64,000 nt of DNA from Bacteroidota bacterium (lineage in GTDB: Bacteria; Bacteroidota; Bacteroidia; Bacteroidales; JAAUTT01): positions 186,001 through 250,000 of the forward strand of contig JAEYWD010000008.1 in assembly GCA_023429135.1 (NCBI GenBank), written 5' to 3'. Made by a program: the position numbers and the translations under genes. The notes beneath the pieces are model-generated. The model saw nothing but the letters and a program-made list of their open reading frames with translations. It was not told the origin of the DNA and did no database searches. Below are positions 56,070-64,000 of the stretch, piece by piece; the first letter of the stretch is position 1; every line of letters begins with the position of its first letter.

Positions 56070-57863
56070 TTACCTTTCTCTTTTATAGAACCATACGGTT
56101 AAAGGAAACAGTAATAACGAAATAACCAGTGAGCTGCCCAGGGCTGTAAATATTGTTTTTGCCGAAGCGGTACCTGCAAGTAAACCACGTACTGCATCCA
56201 CCTGCCAGGCAAGCGGATTGTACGAGATAAACGTTTGAAGCCACTTAGGCATAGTTAGGGGATCAGCGAAGATATTCGACATAAAAACCAGGGGCATCAG
56301 AATAAGCCATCCGAATGACATCACGGCCGAAGTGCTGCGCATAGTCAATCCCATAATGATAAAGATCCAGGATATGCTCATGGCAAAGAAAATCATGATC
56401 AGAAACGAGAAGATGTAGGCTGAAGGGTCGGCGTTGGACCTGAATCCCAGGAAAAAACCAAAAAGTAGCACCAGACTGCCCGATATGAGATGCCTGAAAA
56501 AGTCGCCGATAAAAATACCCGACAAAGGTGCCGGTAACCAAATGGGCATGGACCGAAAACGGTCGAAAATTCCTTTTGTAAGATCGTTATTGATATTAAT
56601 GCCTGCATACATGGCATTGAAGGTGAGGGTTTGCACAAGAATACCGGGGATAAAAAACTGCAGATATGCCTTTGTAGATCCTGCCAAGGCTCCTCCGAAC
56701 AGGTAAGTGAACATAAAGGTAAACATAATGGGAGTGATAAGCACATCCATAAACTGTTCGGGGATATGCTTTATTTTAACCAGATTGCGCCATCCGAACA
56801 TGAACTTATTGCCCAGCAATCCCGACCGTTTATTGGGCTGTACATGCTCAAGTATTCTATTTACCGACTCACCCGACTGGGGTTCCTCAGTTTCATGTTC
56901 ACCATTTTGTATTTCGCCAGGCTGGTCATCTTTTTTCTTGCCTGTTAACGACAAAAATACTTCGTTGAGATCGGGTCTTGAAAGATTAAAAGCTGTTACT
57001 TCTATGTTGTTTTTATGAAGTTCTCCTAGTATGGTAATGGCCTGTTTTTGATCGGAGACCGGGAACGAAATTCTTTTGTTGTCTCTTTCAACTTGGTTAA
57101 CAATGCTTTTCATGTTATCCAGAACAGCTTCGAGATGCGTATGGCTTACTCCGTTGAGGTGAACATGCAATATATTTCTACCGATGGAAGCTTTCAGCTC
57201 GTCGCTTGTCCCCTCCGAAATGATTCTGCCTTCATCAATTACGGTGATCTTGTCAGCCAGTTGTTCAGCTTCTTCCAGATACTGTGTGGTAAGCAATATG
57301 GTAGTTCCTTTCCGTGCAAGATTCCTGATGATCGCCCAGAGCGCATTGCGGCTTCTTGGGTCCAGCCCGGTAGTAGGCTCATCGAGAAATAATATTTCGG
57401 ACACTTTTACAATGCTTGCGGCAATATCGAGTCTTCTACGCATGCCGCCCGAATATGTCTTAACCAGCCTGTTTCCAGCTTCTTTCAAATCAAACGCCAT
57501 AAGCAGCTCATTTACCCTTTGCCTTGCCTCCGTCGAGGGATATTTTAACAACCGGGCAAAAAGGTACAGGTTTTCATACCCTGTAAGTTCTTCATCTACA
57601 GAGGCATTTTGACCCGTAAGACTTATGGATTCTCTTACTTTTTCAGGATGATCTGTAATATCGTGCCCCGCTACTTTTATTTGTCCGGCATCGGCTTTGA
57701 GTAAAGTCGACAGCACTTTTATAAGGGTAGTTTTGCCGGATCCGTTCGGTCCTAAAATAGCATGGATACTGCCTTTTTTTATTTTTAAATCCATTTGGTT
57801 CAGAACCTTCTTCTTTCCAAAGGATTTTTCTATGCCTGAGGCTGCTATAGCGTATGTTTCCAT
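56070..57863 (-). CDS. Fused ABC-2 exporter (ATPase plus permease)
   Basis: A 597-aa fusion. The N-terminal DrrA-like ATPase (about 1-300) has Walker A GPNGSGKTT, signature TYSGGMRRRLDIA and Walker B ILFLDEPTTGLDP. An acidic linker (about 308-340) leads to a DrrB/ABC2_membrane-type permease with six helices (about 365-590, including LVQTLTFNAMYAGININNDLTKGIFDRFRSMP and ending in KRER). In most bacteria these are separate genes. The family exports drugs or lipids; substrate unknown here. No regulator adjacent. Confidence 0.92.
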   Translation of the reverse strand: METYAIAASGIEKSFGKKKVLNQMDLKIKKGSIHAILGPNGSGKTTLIKVLSTLLKADAGQIKVAGHDITDHPEKVRESISLTGQNASVDEELTGYENLYLFARLLKYPSTEARQRVNELLMAFDLKEAGNRLVKTYSGGMRRRLDIAASIVKVSEILFLDEPTTGLDPRSRNALWAIIRNLARKGTTILLTTQYLEEAEQLADKITVIDEGRIISEGTSDELKASIGRNILHVHLNGVSHTHLEAVLDNMKSIVNQVERDNKRISFPVSDQKQAITILGELHKNNIEVTAFNLSRPDLNEVFLSLTGKKKDDQPGEIQNGEHETEEPQSGESVNRILEHVQPNKRSGLLGNKFMFGWRNLVKIKHIPEQFMDVLITPIMFTFMFTYLFGGALAGSTKAYLQFFIPGILVQTLTFNAMYAGININNDLTKGIFDRFRSMPIWLPAPLSGIFIGDFFRHLISGSLVLLFGFFLGFRSNADPSAYIFSFLIMIFFAMSISWIFIIMGLTMRSTSAVMSFGWLILMPLVFMSNIFADPLTMPKWLQTFISYNPLAWQVDAVRGLLAGTASAKTIFTALGSSLVISLLLFPLTVWFYKRER

Positions 57864-57961
57864 AATAGAGGTTGGTCAAAATTAGTTTTATAATAACCAA
57901 ACCCCTTATGAAATGTTTAAAGAGAACTGGAAAGACTTAAATTATTATTAGCACGTCCGAG

Positions 57962-58061
57962 ATCAAATAATCAGATTGTTAGGTTCGATCCCTGTCGCAG
58001 TTCACCCTCCATTTAGTCGTGAATGAACCCCTGCTTTGTGAAAACCTAACGGTTATTTGAT
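57962..58061. repeat. Imperfect 100-bp palindrome
   Basis: ATCAAATAA (57962-57970) pairs with TTATTTGAT (58053-58061), and GTTAGGTT (57978-57985) with AACCTAAC (58043-58050). An inner TTCAC/GTGAA pair lies near 58001-58025. Lies in the 308-bp gap between the ABC exporter (its start side) and the GH3 gene (its 3' side). Confidence 0.6.
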
Positions 58062-58107
58062 GGATTAAAAAACTGTCGTTAGGATGTGGACATATTCCTA
58101 TAAACTT

Positions 58108-58162
58108 GTGGCTGTGTGAAAAGTCATTTACCTGTCATATTTCGACCTTTTCACACAGCCAC
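58108..58162. repeat. Perfect 16-bp inverted repeat after the GH3 gene
   Basis: GTGGCTGTGTGAAAAG (58108-58123) and its exact complement (58147-58162) flank 23 bases. It is 10 bp beyond the GH3 stop. It could end transcription, but no T-run follows, and the GGCTGTGTGAAAA arm resembles insertion-sequence ends, so a MITE remnant is also possible. Confidence 0.7.
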
Positions 58163-58171
58163 CAATATCAA

Positions 58172-60460
58172 TCAAATACCCAAATCAACTGTTTTTTTAA
58201 GTTTTACATCAGTGGCTGAAGCTCCAACCAGCAATTCTATTTTACAAAGATCATTATCCCATTTTTGGGCAACCTCATTCCAATACTGAAGATCCTTTAC
58301 AGGTATTTTTAAGGTAACTGTATTGTTTGCCCCGGGTTTCACAAAAACCCTCGAAAATGCTTTCAGTTCTTTTGCAGGCCATTCAACCGAAGGATTTATA
58401 CGGTGAACATAAACCTGTACCACTTCATCTGCGCCAACCTTACCGGTATTTTTCAATTCAAAAGAAAGAGTAATCACATCGTTCTTTCCATATTTGGCTT
58501 TATCGGTCTTAATTTTGGAATACTCAAAACTGGTATAGGTGAGACCATGACCGAACGGATACATTACCGGAATATTCTTTGTGTCGAACCAGCGGTAGCC
58601 TACCAGCGACTCCTCCGAATAATAAGCAGTGTTGGGATCGTTTGAAATTTCATCTTTCTTACTGGCGTTAGTTTTATCTTTTGCATCAGTGGTAGATACC
58701 AAATCAGTAAAAACATCGGAACTTTTAACGCCCTGTGGATAATTTTTCAATGCATATGCCGGAGAATCGTCCAGTTTTACCGGAAGGGTAAATGGCAAAC
58801 GACCACTTGGCGAAATATTTCCAACCAACACATCAGCCAAGGCATTTCCGCCTTCGGAGCCATTGAACCATGAAATAAGTAGAGCCTTCGACAAGGGTTT
58901 AACTGCATTCAGATCATTAGGTCCACCACTCGTTAATACGGTAATTATTTTGGGATTTACTTCGGCTATTTTCTTAATCAACTCATCCTGACCCGATGGT
59001 AAAAATATGTCTTTTCTGTCAATCGCTTCAGTTTCGACAGCACGGTTGTTTCCGGCAACAAAAATTACAATATCAGCTTTTGAGGCGACCTCAACCGCTT
59101 CTTTGGTAAGCTTTTGAGCTGTAACCTGTTTTTCCTGCTTTTCTTTTTCTATTTCTTCCGGTGTCTTTTTCTTATATAAATCGGCAAAACTAAAAGTGAC
59201 TGGTTCGTAACCCTTGGCATAAACCAATTGAGCCCGATCGCCTATTTTATTTTTTAAACCCTGCATTGGAGTCACTTCATAAAGTGCTTTCACACCGGCA
59301 CCCACTCCGCCGGTTGCCATTATTTGCTCTGCATTGGCACCAATTACAGCAATAACAACCTTTTTCGATAAATTTAACGGGAGCACTCCTTCGTTTTTCA
59401 ATAAAACAATGGATTTGCATGCCACTTCATAGGCTATTTTTTGCTGTTCGGGCTGGGATGTCATTTGCTTATTGGCCTCGGCAGCAGGAATAGGTTTTAT
59501 GGCTAACCGTACCCTCAGGATTTCGCGTACCCGCTGGTTAATAACTTCTTCCGAAACTTTGCCGGCATTTACCGAATCGAGCAAAGCCTTTCCCAAAAAT
59601 TTCTTTGTGGGCATTTCCACATTCAGTCCGCTATTAATTGCATCTATAGTGCTGTGCGTTCCTCCCCAGTCGGAAACTGTAAATCCTGCAAAACCCCAAT
59701 CCTTGCGGAGAATCTGATTCAGCAAAATATCGTTTTCCGAACACCACTTTCCGTTTACTTTGTTGTATGCGGGCATAATACCATATGCATCGGCTTCTTC
59801 GACCGAGGCCCTGAATGGAGGAAGATAAATCTCCCGCATGGCACGTTCACCGATAATAACATTGACAGTACCCCGGTTATTTTCCTGGTTGTTGAGCGCA
59901 TAATGTTTTACACAGGCAGCAACCCCATTATCCTGAACACCTTTTACGTACCCAACGGTAAGTTTTGAACTCAAATACGGATCTTCGCTGAGATATTCAT
60001 AGGTTCTTCCACCGGTTGGAATGCGCTGAATATTTATTGCCGGACCTAAAATCATGTCTTTCCCCCGTAAACGCGCTTCGCGTGCCATGCCCGTACCATA
60101 TTTGTAGGCCAAGTCGGGACTCCAGGTAGCTGCAAGGGCAGAGCCGGTGGGGAAAAATGTGGCTTTATCGTTTTCCAGATTGAGCGGCATCCAACTGTCG
60201 GGCTGCATCTCTTCCCGAATGCCAAAAGGCCCGTCGGCATAAATCATATCGGCAATACCTAACCGCTCAACACCCGCGGAAACAAACATGTGCTTGCCAT
60301 GAAGCATATTAACTTTTTCTTCCAGCGTCATCTGACTAATTAAGTCGTCAATTTGCTTGTCGAACTGGAGCAGTTTCGACTTATGTACCTGCCCTGTTGC
60401 ATAGTTAGCTACACCAAAGGTAATAAGCGAAAATAGGAGTGGTTTCAGAAGTTTTTTCAT
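58172..60460 (-). CDS. GH3 beta-glycosidase
   Basis: A 762-aa exported enzyme (signal peptide to about residue 23, ATGQ). GH3 N-domain with the nucleophile region VSDWGG (Asp264), catalytic-domain contacts DGPFG and KHYALNNQE, a second alpha/beta-sandwich domain (about 350-600) with an inserted charged helix (TPEEIEKEKQEKQ), and a C-terminal fibronectin III-like domain (about 655-755). Probably a periplasmic beta-glucosidase or beta-xylosidase acting on oligosaccharides; specificity cannot be read. Neighbouring esterases suggest a xylan or other acylated plant polymer. Confidence 0.95.
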   Translation of the reverse strand: MKKLLKPLLFSLITFGVANYATGQVHKSKLLQFDKQIDDLISQMTLEEKVNMLHGKHMFVSAGVERLGIADMIYADGPFGIREEMQPDSWMPLNLENDKATFFPTGSALAATWSPDLAYKYGTGMAREARLRGKDMILGPAINIQRIPTGGRTYEYLSEDPYLSSKLTVGYVKGVQDNGVAACVKHYALNNQENNRGTVNVIIGERAMREIYLPPFRASVEEADAYGIMPAYNKVNGKWCSENDILLNQILRKDWGFAGFTVSDWGGTHSTIDAINSGLNVEMPTKKFLGKALLDSVNAGKVSEEVINQRVREILRVRLAIKPIPAAEANKQMTSQPEQQKIAYEVACKSIVLLKNEGVLPLNLSKKVVIAVIGANAEQIMATGGVGAGVKALYEVTPMQGLKNKIGDRAQLVYAKGYEPVTFSFADLYKKKTPEEIEKEKQEKQVTAQKLTKEAVEVASKADIVIFVAGNNRAVETEAIDRKDIFLPSGQDELIKKIAEVNPKIITVLTSGGPNDLNAVKPLSKALLISWFNGSEGGNALADVLVGNISPSGRLPFTLPVKLDDSPAYALKNYPQGVKSSDVFTDLVSTTDAKDKTNASKKDEISNDPNTAYYSEESLVGYRWFDTKNIPVMYPFGHGLTYTSFEYSKIKTDKAKYGKNDVITLSFELKNTGKVGADEVVQVYVHRINPSVEWPAKELKAFSRVFVKPGANNTVTLKIPVKDLQYWNEVAQKWDNDLCKIELLVGASATDVKLKKTVDLGI

Positions 60461-60501
60461 TGTTGATCTAATTTTTTAATCGAGATTAGTATTATTCTTC
60501 A

Positions 60502-60548
60502 AAGACACAAAGTTTAAAAAAAATATATTCTTCGTGCCTTTGTGTCTT
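60502..60548. repeat. 11-bp inverted repeat between GH3 and carboxylesterase
   Basis: AAGACACAAAG (60502-60512) and CTTTGTGTCTT (60538-60548) form a perfect stem. A typical small intergenic hairpin, possibly a processing or weak termination site between the two genes. Confidence 0.6.
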
Positions 60549-60576
60549 CGTGTTTCTTCATGTTTTTGTTACAATT

Positions 60577-62223
60577 CTAAAACAAACTGTTTTTCATGGC
60601 ATCGGCAACCTGCAACAGCTCCTTATCATGGTTGTGCTTCAACTCTATTTTATTATCAAATAACAGCACAGCTCCACCAGCCTCAGTATATGGTTCCCAT
60701 TTGGGGATAACGTTATTGTTGGGATCGCCGGTGCGGGCAAAGCTTACCCAGGTTTTGGCCATCTTTTCGGCAAGGGCATAAGCCTCGGGAGTACCACCGT
60801 TATATTGCTCGGTGCGGGCAATGTTGTTGAAAACAAATGCAAGTTCCATGCAGTGCGCCGACTTTAACATACCATCCAGAACAGGCGAATCCCAAGTAAA
60901 AATGTAATTATATACCCTGGCTCCGCCTCTGAGCTGAGATTTTAGATTGGCAAACACGAGTGTCCCTGGCCGGAACAAAAAGTCCACGTCAATCATATCC
61001 GACTGCATATTTGTTTTGGGATAAGCCTTGTCGTAAGCAGCAATGTAAGCATCGGTTTTGTCTCCGTACTTTTTCTCGAGCTCTTTTCGCACTACCTCAC
61101 GCGAACCCTTAAAAACTTCGGGGTTGCGTGCCGACATACCAAACTCGGTTTTGGTTGTACCTATCAGGAGCGGGACATCTTTGGCCAGTGCTTCGGCATC
61201 TTCATCGCCGGGTGCTTTGGGCAAAAATTTCCCATCCAGAACAGGTCCCCAGCCCAGGCCCATTCTTTTTCCGGTCTTTGTCTGAACGGCAGCTATTGCT
61301 TTGTTACCGGCAGCCAAAAGAACATCGTAGGGTATGGTTTTAAGTTTATCTGATTCTTCTTTCTTTATGCCCAGTTCTTCCAACATTGCGAGGCCAACCT
61401 GCCTGCTGAGTTCCGGATCAGTAAAACCAGGCTTTCCGCCACTTTGCATGATCGCTTTATGGAATAAACCTTTTGCCGAAGGTGCATACATCAGCGTCCC
61501 AACTTTTCCGGCGCCGCCTGATTGGCCAAAAATGGTAACATTGCCCGGATCACCACCAAACTTCGCGATATTATCGTTTACCCACTGCAGCGCCATCACA
61601 ATGTCTTTCATCCCCAGGTTAACCGACTCTTCATACTTTCCCCCGAGGGCGGTGAGATCGAGGTAGCCAAGAACATTTAAGCGGTGATTGATGGAAACAA
61701 TTACCACATCGCCGGTGCGACTGAGGTTTTCGCCATCGTACGAAGGTAATTCGCACGAGGAGCCGGCTGAATATCCTCCCCCATGAAGCCATACCATTAC
61801 GGGGCGTTTTTTGCCATCGTTCAGCCCTAAAGTCCACACGTTCAGGTTAAGACATTTCTCTTCGTTCATGTAACCAAAGTTATGTTGCTGGGCAAACTCC
61901 ATCTCATCGAACAAAATCATGGAGGCAACATTGATCGGGCAAACCGGTCCGTAAGCACGGCAGCTTCTCACACTGGTCCACGATGCGGGCTTTTGCGGTG
62001 GCATAAACCTTTCAGCCTGCGCATAAGGTATTCCTTTGAAATTAAAAACATTCTGATGCAGATATCCAGCAACCGGTCCTGATTCAATGCTAACCTGGGC
62101 TGTTTTGGAATTTGCAATCATGGGATGGGTGCCTGGCCCTGATTGTGACTGAGCTTTCACGACAAAGCTAAACCCAATGAATCCTAACAATGCGAAGGAA
62201 GCAATTAAGACAGTTTTTTTCAT
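60577..62223 (-). CDS. Type-B carboxylesterase
   Basis: A 548-aa exported esterase (signal peptide MKKTVLIASFALLGFIGFSFVVKA). Family features: oxyanion HGGG (147-150), EEKCLNLNVW, nucleophile Ser235 in GQSGGAG (family GESAG), a downstream acid in GTTKTEFG and His in HCMELAFVFNN. Probably cleaves acyl or aryl esters of plant polymers, inferred from position beside GH3. 43 bp after the upstream esterase stop. Confidence 0.93.
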   Translation of the reverse strand: MKKTVLIASFALLGFIGFSFVVKAQSQSGPGTHPMIANSKTAQVSIESGPVAGYLHQNVFNFKGIPYAQAERFMPPQKPASWTSVRSCRAYGPVCPINVASMILFDEMEFAQQHNFGYMNEEKCLNLNVWTLGLNDGKKRPVMVWLHGGGYSAGSSCELPSYDGENLSRTGDVVIVSINHRLNVLGYLDLTALGGKYEESVNLGMKDIVMALQWVNDNIAKFGGDPGNVTIFGQSGGAGKVGTLMYAPSAKGLFHKAIMQSGGKPGFTDPELSRQVGLAMLEELGIKKEESDKLKTIPYDVLLAAGNKAIAAVQTKTGKRMGLGWGPVLDGKFLPKAPGDEDAEALAKDVPLLIGTTKTEFGMSARNPEVFKGSREVVRKELEKKYGDKTDAYIAAYDKAYPKTNMQSDMIDVDFLFRPGTLVFANLKSQLRGGARVYNYIFTWDSPVLDGMLKSAHCMELAFVFNNIARTEQYNGGTPEAYALAEKMAKTWVSFARTGDPNNNVIPKWEPYTEAGGAVLLFDNKIELKHNHDKELLQVADAMKNSLF

Positions 62224-62265
62224 ATTGGCTAAGTTTTAGATATTAAACTACTGATTTTAATCAAC

Positions 62266-63432
62266 CTATTTGAACAGAAGCGGAGCAAAGGTCGAAAGAT
62301 ACAAGCGCCAGTTGGACCAGGTATGTCCACCTTCGGTAACATAAAAGGTATGCTTCAATCCGTTTTCAGTCAATTTTGCATCGAGCTTTTTGGCGCTATC
62401 GTAAACAAAATCGGTATTACCACAGGCCAGCCAGTACAACTTATAACCTGCTTTTTTCAAACCCTGTAGTTTTGCATCGATTTCGGGTTGCTCATTCCAC
62501 AAACCCATGCTTAAAGGGCAGATATACTGGAACATTCCAGGATATTCATTAGCCAGTGCGATGGTATGTCCGCCACCCATTGAAAGACCTGAAATGGCGC
62601 GGTGATTAGGATCGGCAATTACCCGGTAATTTTTTTCGATGTAAGGAACAATATCTTTTGCAATGCTATTGATGTACAGGTTCTGTTTCGATGGATCCCT
62701 GAAATTGAATTCTTCTTCGGGAAGCATAGTTGTTTTAGCAGCCATTTGGTTTGGATTGCCATTTGGCATAACACAAATCATTGGAACGGCCAGTCCCTTT
62801 TCAATCAGGTTGTCGAGTATCTGACGGGCACGGCCCATGGTAGTCCATGCATCTTCGTCGCCACCGGCACCATGCAACAAGTAAAGGACCGGGTACTTTT
62901 TCCCACTGGTTTCATAACCGTAGGGAGTGTAAACAAACATGCGGCGGTTAAGCCCGATGGTTGGCGATTCGTACCATACCTGGTGCAGATTGCCCCGTTG
63001 TTTAGCCTCTGAAAAATTTTCGGTTTTTTTACTTGGCACAAGCAGGACACTTAAATAGCGGGTTCCGTCGCGTTGCATAAAAATGTTGGCCGGATCGTTA
63101 AGAGACACGCCGTCGACAATGAAACTATAGGTATAAAGCTCGGGCTCAGGAAGCGGCAAGGTGATTGACCATAAACCTTTTTCGTCTTTCGTGAGATTGA
63201 CACTGCTGGGTACATCCATTTCCCCGAATGAGGTTTTCATTTTGACAGTTGGCGTAAAGCCCCCGTTAATTTTCACCGTGTCGGCATTGGGAGCCATTAA
63301 CCGGAAGGTCACTCCTTTTGCTCCAATTTCAGGGGAAACGATGGGTTTCTGGTTCATAAAATTGCTGACTTCCTGTGCTTGAATTTCCAGAATAAATGCA
63401 AGGAAAAAGATGATTGTAAGAAATTTTTTCAT
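62266..63432 (-). CDS. CE1-like esterase with N-terminal E-set domain
   Basis: A 388-aa exported protein (signal peptide MKKFLTIIFFLAFILEIQAQ). N-terminal CBM48/E-set-like domain (about 30-130: GVTFRLMAPNADTVKINGGF), then a feruloyl/acetyl-xylan esterase-type alpha/beta-hydrolase with LHGAGGDEDAW, nucleophile Ser284 in GLSMGGGH, and catalytic His in EGGHTWSNWR near the end. Bacteroidetes enzymes of this layout remove ferulate or acetyl groups from xylan. A paralogue precedes it at the right edge. Confidence 0.92.
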   Translation of the reverse strand: MKKFLTIIFFLAFILEIQAQEVSNFMNQKPIVSPEIGAKGVTFRLMAPNADTVKINGGFTPTVKMKTSFGEMDVPSSVNLTKDEKGLWSITLPLPEPELYTYSFIVDGVSLNDPANIFMQRDGTRYLSVLLVPSKKTENFSEAKQRGNLHQVWYESPTIGLNRRMFVYTPYGYETSGKKYPVLYLLHGAGGDEDAWTTMGRARQILDNLIEKGLAVPMICVMPNGNPNQMAAKTTMLPEEEFNFRDPSKQNLYINSIAKDIVPYIEKNYRVIADPNHRAISGLSMGGGHTIALANEYPGMFQYICPLSMGLWNEQPEIDAKLQGLKKAGYKLYWLACGNTDFVYDSAKKLDAKLTENGLKHTFYVTEGGHTWSNWRLYLSTFAPLLFK

Positions 63433-63843
63433 AGACTTTTTCTTTTTTTATTTGATTGAAACTCTTAAGAAATTGTTATGTCCACAGTCCTCAGACCACA
63501 GAGGCTCTATTGTATATTATTGTTGATATTAATAGAATCACAATTGCGGCGATGTTAAAAATAAAGCCCTTTTTAACATGTTTTCACGCCGCTAAAAATA
63601 ATTCTATTGATTAACCCAGGGCGCCGCTTCGCTTTGCCCTGGGCTGTATTATCCAAGGCCTTCAGTCTTAAAAAACATAAAATCAAATCTACATTTCTGT
63701 GCAACATAGCCACCACAGACGACAGCTAACAGCCAGGACAAATTCAAAAGATCAGGGTTATAGACCAAAGCTGTATTGGCTGTGGACCGTTGTCCGAGGT
63801 CTGTCGACTCACTATTATGCCTATAACTAAATGCCTTCTTCAA
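63433..63843. other. Gap between the two CE1-like genes
   Basis: No gene. A GC-rich palindrome CCCAGGGC (63615-63622)/GCCCTGGG (63636-63643) lies ~200 bp after the stop of the partial esterase. It lacks a T-run and looks like a REP-type repeat or a weak terminator. Confidence 0.5.
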
Positions 63844-64000
63844 TTATTTGAATAATAATGGTGTGAATTGGGAAAGATACTCCCGCCAGTTTCTCCAGAT
63901 GTGGCCGCCTTCTGTTTCAACATAGGTATATTTGAATCCCATTCCGTCGAGTTTTTTGCGGTAGTCTACACCGCTTTTATAAAGGAAGTCAGTTTTCCCC
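63844..64000 (-). CDS. CE1-like esterase, 3' end only (cut by window edge)
   Basis: The last 51 codons (GKTDFLYKSGVDYRKKLDGM...) plus TAA. It aligns with the end of the complete esterase next to it (GNTDFVYDSAKKLD..., HTWSNWR, TFAPLLFK), keeping the catalytic His in EGGHIWRNW and ending FTPLLFK. It is therefore a tandem paralogue; the rest lies outside the window. Confidence 0.85.
   Translation of the reverse strand, partial: GKTDFLYKSGVDYRKKLDGMGFKYTYVETEGGHIWRNWREYLSQFTPLLFK

Noticed and set aside
63615..63643. Rho-independent terminator of the last esterase
   Set aside because: A good stem but ~200 bp beyond the stop and no T-run on the minus strand.

Overview
The window is chromosomal DNA of a Bacteroidota bacterium, most likely a Bacteroidales/Marinilabiliales-type environmental polysaccharide degrader; the order is inferred. 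The evidence is a SusC/SusD pair under an ECF sigma/FecR switch, many periplasmic or surface glycoside hydrolases and esterases, eukaryotic-type hexokinase, the enlarged IspG of this phylum, HU-like proteins with a C-terminal extension, promoters of the TAnnTTTG type and few Shine-Dalgarno sites.

Layout. 1-8443 holds housekeeping and signalling genes: the start of a PAS histidine kinase (cut by the left edge), hexokinase, a universal stress protein, a secreted unknown, metK behind a SAM-II-like riboswitch, and ispG. 8523-14850 is a small accessory patch: an orphan VapB antitoxin, an AlbA/Schlafen-type ATP-binding regulator, a HAD phosphatase, a CAU tRNA, two decayed genes (one Fic-like), a SWIM-SNF2 helicase and a complete VapBC pair. 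14924-31171 is a sigma-54 response regulator/histidine kinase pair divergent from an ABC ATPase, a membrane-anchored Ig-like/DUF1349-like protein, four FtsX/MacB-type permeases and two small secreted proteins. 31225-44723 on the opposite strand is a complete polysaccharide-utilisation locus: sigma factor, FecR, SusC, SusD, a DUF4859-type lipoprotein, a HExxH lipoprotein and a GH127 beta-L-arabinofuranosidase. 45064-52155 carries three more permeases of the same family.

52156-55134 is a low-GC accessory strip with an esterase, an unknown gene bounded by two nearly identical 100-bp repeats, and the 3' end of a group II intron. 55135-64000 has an HU-like protein, a fused ABC-2 exporter, and a GH3/carboxylesterase/CE1-like esterase cluster, the last gene cut by the right edge.

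How it fits together. The seven permeases share the C-terminal motif ATRNPVESLRYE (two differ slightly upstream of it) and very similar last ~280 bp, while their bodies diverge strongly, which suggests recombination among copies. Two blocks of the array, separated by the PUL, each begin with the same pair of 17-bp TGTC-N9-GACA-like sites about 22 bp apart, followed about 55 bp later by a GG-N10-G(C/A) sigma-54-like promoter. I therefore infer that the response regulator at 16263-17624 controls both blocks as one regulon. The PUL pairs a beta-L-arabinofuranosidase with a putative metallopeptidase, which points to arabinosylated (extensin-like) plant cell-wall glycoprotein as a possible target. 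No CRISPR array, rRNA operon, prophage or intact transposase is visible.
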